Positions 60,131 through 64,000 of a stretch of DNA of 64,000 nucleotides are shown one piece after another; within the stretch, counting starts at the first letter, position 1, and each line of letters starts with the position of its first letter. Position numbers and translations under genes: made by a program. The stretch is taken from assembly GCA_027604005.1 (NCBI GenBank), contig JADGJT010000036.1, positions 1 through 64,000 of the forward strand, given 5' to 3'. Source of the stretch: Dinochytrium kinnereticum (taxonomy: Eukaryota > Chytridiomycota > Chytridiomycetes > Chytridiales > Chytridiaceae). The notes below the pieces were generated by a model that saw nothing but the letters and a program-made list of their open reading frames with translations, did no database searches and was not told the origin of the DNA.

Positions 60131-61899
60131 ATGAGCATGGGTGTTGAAAGCGGTTCGCTTTTTTCAAGCCCGCCTTCCTCAACTTTGCAAACCAACACCC
60201 CACATAGACATCCCTTTGACGGCGACCCCAGGTCCATCATGAATCAATCCACACCATCCGTGAACTATGCTGGTGATGGGAAGTTCAGTAAACCCAACTC
60301 TGTTGCTGTGTCGATCGATATCACCAAACGCTCGAGGTTCGATCAGTGGATGTTTCAGCAGCAGCATCAGCGCCTGCAGCTCACTGGACTCTTGGAAAGG
60401 GTTTCAAAGTCCCTTCTGTTTCTTCAGTCCATTGGTTCTGGCATCCTGAGAGCTGTGGAGGCCATTGATAACCCACATGTCATTGTGGTCATTTACTTTC
60501 TTCTCAACCTTTCCATGACCATGTGTGAGTAGACGATGGCTTGATTCCGTCGTGGTGATATCGTATGAATGGTGGCTCATGTAATCTGCAGATAACAAGG
60601 TCATCATGAAGCTCCTTCGATTCAACTACCCTTGGCTCTTAACTGCCATCCATACCCTCCTCTCTTGTGTTGGATCTCGCATCTTCCTCGGCTTCATGGG
60701 ATCTTCGTCAGCATCGACACAAGTAGGATTTGGTTACGAGGCTGCACCCATCTCCCCGTCACCCAATCACTCCACTCACTTGCCTCACCCAACCTCTGCT
60801 GACCACAAAAGGGATATGAGAAGAAAGAGGAGAAGGAATCTTATCACCATTCTTCTCTTCTCTGTGCTCTACACTGTCAACATTGCGGTTTCGAATGTCT
60901 CCTTAAGCATGGTATCGCTGCCGTTTCATCAGGTGGTGAGAAGCACGAATCCAGCTGTAACATTAGCGCTAGAGCATTTATTGTTTTGCAAGAGAGTGAG
61001 CAACCGCAACGTGTACCTTGCTCTTTTGATGGTGGGAATATTTTTGCTTTCTTCAGCGACACTGCATGCGGACTCTGACTTCTTTGTTTGTTGACTTAAA
61101 AATTGTACAGGTCATCATCGGCGTCGCTCTAGCGACACTAGGAGAATACGAGTTTTCGATGCCGGGCCTTCTGATGACGCTACTTGGAGTCTTCCTGTCA
61201 TCTCTCAAAGGAATCTTCACAAACCGTCTCCTTGTGGGATCGCTCAAGCTCCACCCTCTTGAGCTCCTGTGGCGCATGTCTGGCCTAGCCGCTTTCCAAT
61301 GTATTTTTGTTTCATGGTGGTCAGGCGAGTTCGCCGCCTTCCTCCATTTCATCTCGAGCATCTCTGCCAAGTCAACATCCCTTGTAGCGAGGTCCGCAGC
61401 CATTATCTCCGCGGCAACCGCTGCTTTAGCAGCATATGGCGGGGTCGGCGTTGAGGTTCGCTCGGACGTGGTGGGACCACTTGAACGACCAATTTCTATG
61501 AATGGAACCGCGTCGTTTGCGATGGATAGTTCACGAACTTTTATCCCAGTCTCTGTTTCCACACTTTTCATTGCGTTGCTTATGAATGGTGTTTTGGCGT
61601 TCTTCCTAAACTTTATCTCCTTCATGGCTAACCGTCGGGTCGGAGCGCTTAGCATGACAGTTGCTGGGAATGTGAAGCAGAGTATGACTATAACGTTGAG
61701 TGTTTGGGTATTTGGCTATATAATCACGACTTTGAATGGCTTAGGTGGGTGTCCTATCTCTCGCTTGTATATCAATTCTATTCTCCAATTAATTAATTTC
61801 CGCATTTCGTTTCCAGGTATTCTATTGACCTTGATCGGAGGCGCATGGTATAGCTTCATCGGTCTTGCCAATCGCAAAACCTCTTCAAAGCCGTCCTAA
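60131..61899 (+). CDS. TPT/nucleotide-sugar transporter family protein (drug/metabolite transporter fold)
   Basis: Exons 60131-60524, 60592-61031, 61111-61744 and 61817-61899 keep frame and give 516 residues. TPT landmarks: YNKVIMKLLRFNYPWLLTAIHT, NVSLSMVSLPFHQVVRSTNP, GVALATLGEYEFSMPGLLMTLLGV, TNRLLVGSLKLHPLELLWRMS and a C-terminal GILLTLIGGAWYSF. About ten transmembrane helices are expected. Members exchange triose phosphates or import nucleotide sugars into Golgi/ER; the substrate cannot be read from sequence. Unusual are a hydrophilic N-terminus of about 110 residues, a Ser/Pro/basic loop after helix 2 (ending RRKRRRN) and an insert of about 70 residues after the LAAFQ helix. It is a possible supplier of sugar donors to the lumenal glycosyltransferase at 6874. 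Start: first ATG; a second ATG two codons on is equally possible. Confidence 0.88.
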
Positions 61900-62390
61900 A
61901 GTACCCGTCTTCTGGAAGATTGTGAAATACCCCTCCAATTTTGTATGCGAATTCTCTTTACGGCAAAACGGAAGTGGTGGATTTTCAGGATCAGTGCTGT
62001 CCAATTTTTCTTTCTTTCTTGTCTTCTCCTGTCTAATTGTTTTTCTGCCGCCTATGTGGCATATTGTTTATTAAACGCATTCCTTTCATCTCTCTGGTTT
62101 TTACTTTGGGGCTTTGGGCTAAATATACACTCGGTTATCCACATTGGGGTTTGCTATTAATCCTATTTACTTCTTTCTCTCTTGATGACCTCGATAATGT
62201 AAATTACAATAATAATAGAGGCTTTGTTGTCTATATCCATTGTACTTTGATACTATGTAGGTATTTCATGTTTAAGCATATAGTTTGCACTGTATTTATC
62301 GGTCAGTAATGTAACAAATTTCCTATATACTGATGAAAATGCAGTATACATGCATTAAAAAAAAGATAATCATATTAAATACATATCACA
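61900..62390. other. Convergent intergenic region
   Basis: AT-rich 3' flanks of the TPT-type gene and the ULK3-like kinase gene. No gene was seen. Confidence 0.55.
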
Positions 62391-64000
62391 TCACCTCAAG
62401 GACCTCTCCGCACTAATATCAAGAGCCGAGCTTTGATATTTGAAATTTATCAGCCCACTTCTTTTAGGTGCTGGTCTAGATTTAGCTTGACCAGAAGAAG
62501 CCTTAAGGTTCTCAGCATGTTTCAGCCATGTCCTCATTTCACTCTCCAATTCGGCTCTCCTACTCGAGTCCGTCTCTTTAGAAATCGCTCCAAAGAGTAT
62601 CGTCAAGGCCTCTTCAAGCTCGGCCAAAGCTTCGCCCGATTTTCCCTGAGACTCAAGAGAAAGACCTCTTCTAAACCCCTCACGGGCACATTGGATATCG
62701 TTATTCTCGAGTCCTAAGATTGCTTTAAACCACGGCATCGCAGCCCCAAACTGCTTCAGCGTAGTATAATATGACGAGAATTCGTTAATTTGAGAGGATT
62801 CTTTCGGTTGGGAGAAAGAGCTCCGAAACTCCTCGGCATTTTTCAGTGTCCCCTCGACTATCTTGCGAACAATGGTGCCTTTCTCGCTGGCGGCGCCGAG
62901 GGGTCCAAGATAATCGAGAAATGACATGAGATGGCTTAAAGCGTCAGCATATAAAGTGAGGATAGTCTTCTTATCCTCCACTGATGAAGACTTTTTTTTT
63001 AATGTCTCGGCATCATTAAGCAAAGACATTCCTCGGGCTTCGGACAAAGGTCCTGGGACATACTCTAGGTTCAAGTATTTTTCGGAACGTAACCCCACGC
63101 CATCGATTCTGTCCGAAGGCTCACGTCTCAAGGTCTTACTGAGTAGATTCTTGGCGTCAGTAGAAAGTTCGATAGAAGGTGGTGGTAACGGGTCAGGTTG
63201 GGATTCAATAATCAACTTCAAAAGTCTGTCTAAGGACTTCGCCGCCGCGAATGGGGGAGCCCCTTGAAGCATCTCGAAAAAGATAATCCCCAAAGACCAG
63301 ATGTCACTCCGTCCATCGTGGGGTTGCTTCTTTAATATCTCGGGCGCGACATACATCAACGTGCCAACGGCTCCTTGATTTGTTGGACCCGCAGAAATCT
63401 CATCTGTCCAATCTGCAATTCCAAAGTCTGATATTTTTAAAATAGGGCGGTGGCTTTTGTCGGTATTCCCTGAGAGCAATATGTTTTCGGTTTTCAGGTC
63501 TCGGTGGATGATGGAACGATCGTGCAGGAATAAGACTCCAGCTGTCAGTTGGCGCAAAAAATATCGGGCTTCCTGCTCATTAAGCCTTCCACCTGATTTA
63601 CTGATGTAGGTCTGGAGGTTACCGAGATTGCAAAACTCCATTATAATAAACACGTTCTTTGAATCCCACTGAAAGGCCAGTCAGTTGCGCTTATTCGCAA
63701 ATGGTTGGCTAACCTCCAAATCTTCGAATTCGACAACATGGATATGTCGCAGGCTCTTCAATATCGCAACCTATCTGATTATCAGATTATGGAATAAAAT
63801 GATACCTATGCGTCACCTCTTGAAGCAGTCGTTCCATCCGTTGTTCAGACTGTCGAAGCCTCTGGACGGGCACAACTTTTGCCGCCACTAACTTTCCATT
63901 CAGCTGTGATCTTTCGAAAACTCACTCAGCACCAGGATCCAGTTGATAACCTCACCTGTGCCTGCACAAAAACACCTCGCCGGAGGAGCCCTTGCCCAAC
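62391..64000 (-). CDS. ULK3-like Ser/Thr protein kinase with C-terminal MIT domains (5' end outside the window)
   Basis: Visible exons in transcript order: 64000-63956 (partial), 63910-63817, 63770-63714 and 63668-62391, all in frame. The first visible codons are the Gly-rich loop (LGKGSSGEVFLCRH). Then come LVAAKVV (ATP-binding Lys), FIIMEF, HRDLKTEN, ISDFGIADW, GTLMYVAPEIL and DIWSLGIIFFEM, a complete ATG1/ULK-type catalytic core. The C-terminal 200 residues contain two helical MIT-like segments: about 62920-63040 and, more clearly, 62480-62730 (FRRGLSLESQGKSGEALAELEEAL). MIT domains bind ESCRT-III tails, as in ULK3, linking the kinase to endosomes, cytokinesis or autophagy. Only a few N-terminal residues should be missing beyond base 64000. 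Confidence 0.88.

Overview
This window is nuclear DNA from a eukaryote with many short introns, most likely an early-diverging, chytrid-like fungus. The introns I could place are mostly 45-200 bp, with GTRAGT-like donors, CTAAC/CTGAC-like branch points and AG acceptors. The gene content also points this way: three fungal-type OPT oligopeptide transporters, a divergent H3/H4 pair, an Ecm4-type glutathionyl-hydroquinone reductase and a Sel1-repeat regulator. Alongside these are genes rare or absent in Dikarya: a supervillin-like protein with a villin headpiece, a RalGAP-alpha/tuberin-type protein, a GT64 glycosyltransferase and a ULK3/MIT kinase. The phylum is an inference, because no rRNA or other marker gene is present.

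Left part (1-17,100). The left edge is a degenerate minisatellite of about 220 bp units. After a gene-poor stretch come a membrane-anchored, Ala-rich coiled-coil protein with an internal repeat (minus strand) and a very large type II membrane glycosyltransferase with three glycosyltransferase-like regions (minus). A MAP kinase kinase follows (plus, 4 exons), then a DAGL-like class 3 lipase (minus, 2 exons).

Middle part (17,100-44,100). An AT-rich promoter island separates the lipase from a divergent 10-exon polytopic membrane protein of unknown family. Next come OPT transporter 1 (7 exons), the supervillin-like actin-binding protein (15 exons) and a convergent RalGAP-alpha-like gene (about 17 exons) that lacks the usual catalytic asparagine motif. 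A site-2 intramembrane protease (8 exons, plus) converges on a Sel1-repeat protein (3 exons, minus).

Right part (44,100-64,000). A divergent H3/H4 histone pair has introns in both genes and a GC-AG intron in H4. It is followed by the glutathionyl-hydroquinone reductase (11 exons) and two divergently transcribed OPT transporters, one with an N-terminal extension of about 560 residues. Then come a C5 cytosine DNA methyltransferase whose last intron holds an assembly gap, a TPT/nucleotide-sugar-type transporter, and the 3' portion of a ULK3-like kinase running off the right edge.

Nothing here is an operon. Functional themes are membrane transport (three OPT, one TPT), membrane and surface biology (glycosyltransferase, lipase, S2P), small-GTPase, MAPK and autophagy-type signalling, actin bundling and chromatin. 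All exon boundaries were read by eye from splice signals and frame consistency, without transcript evidence.
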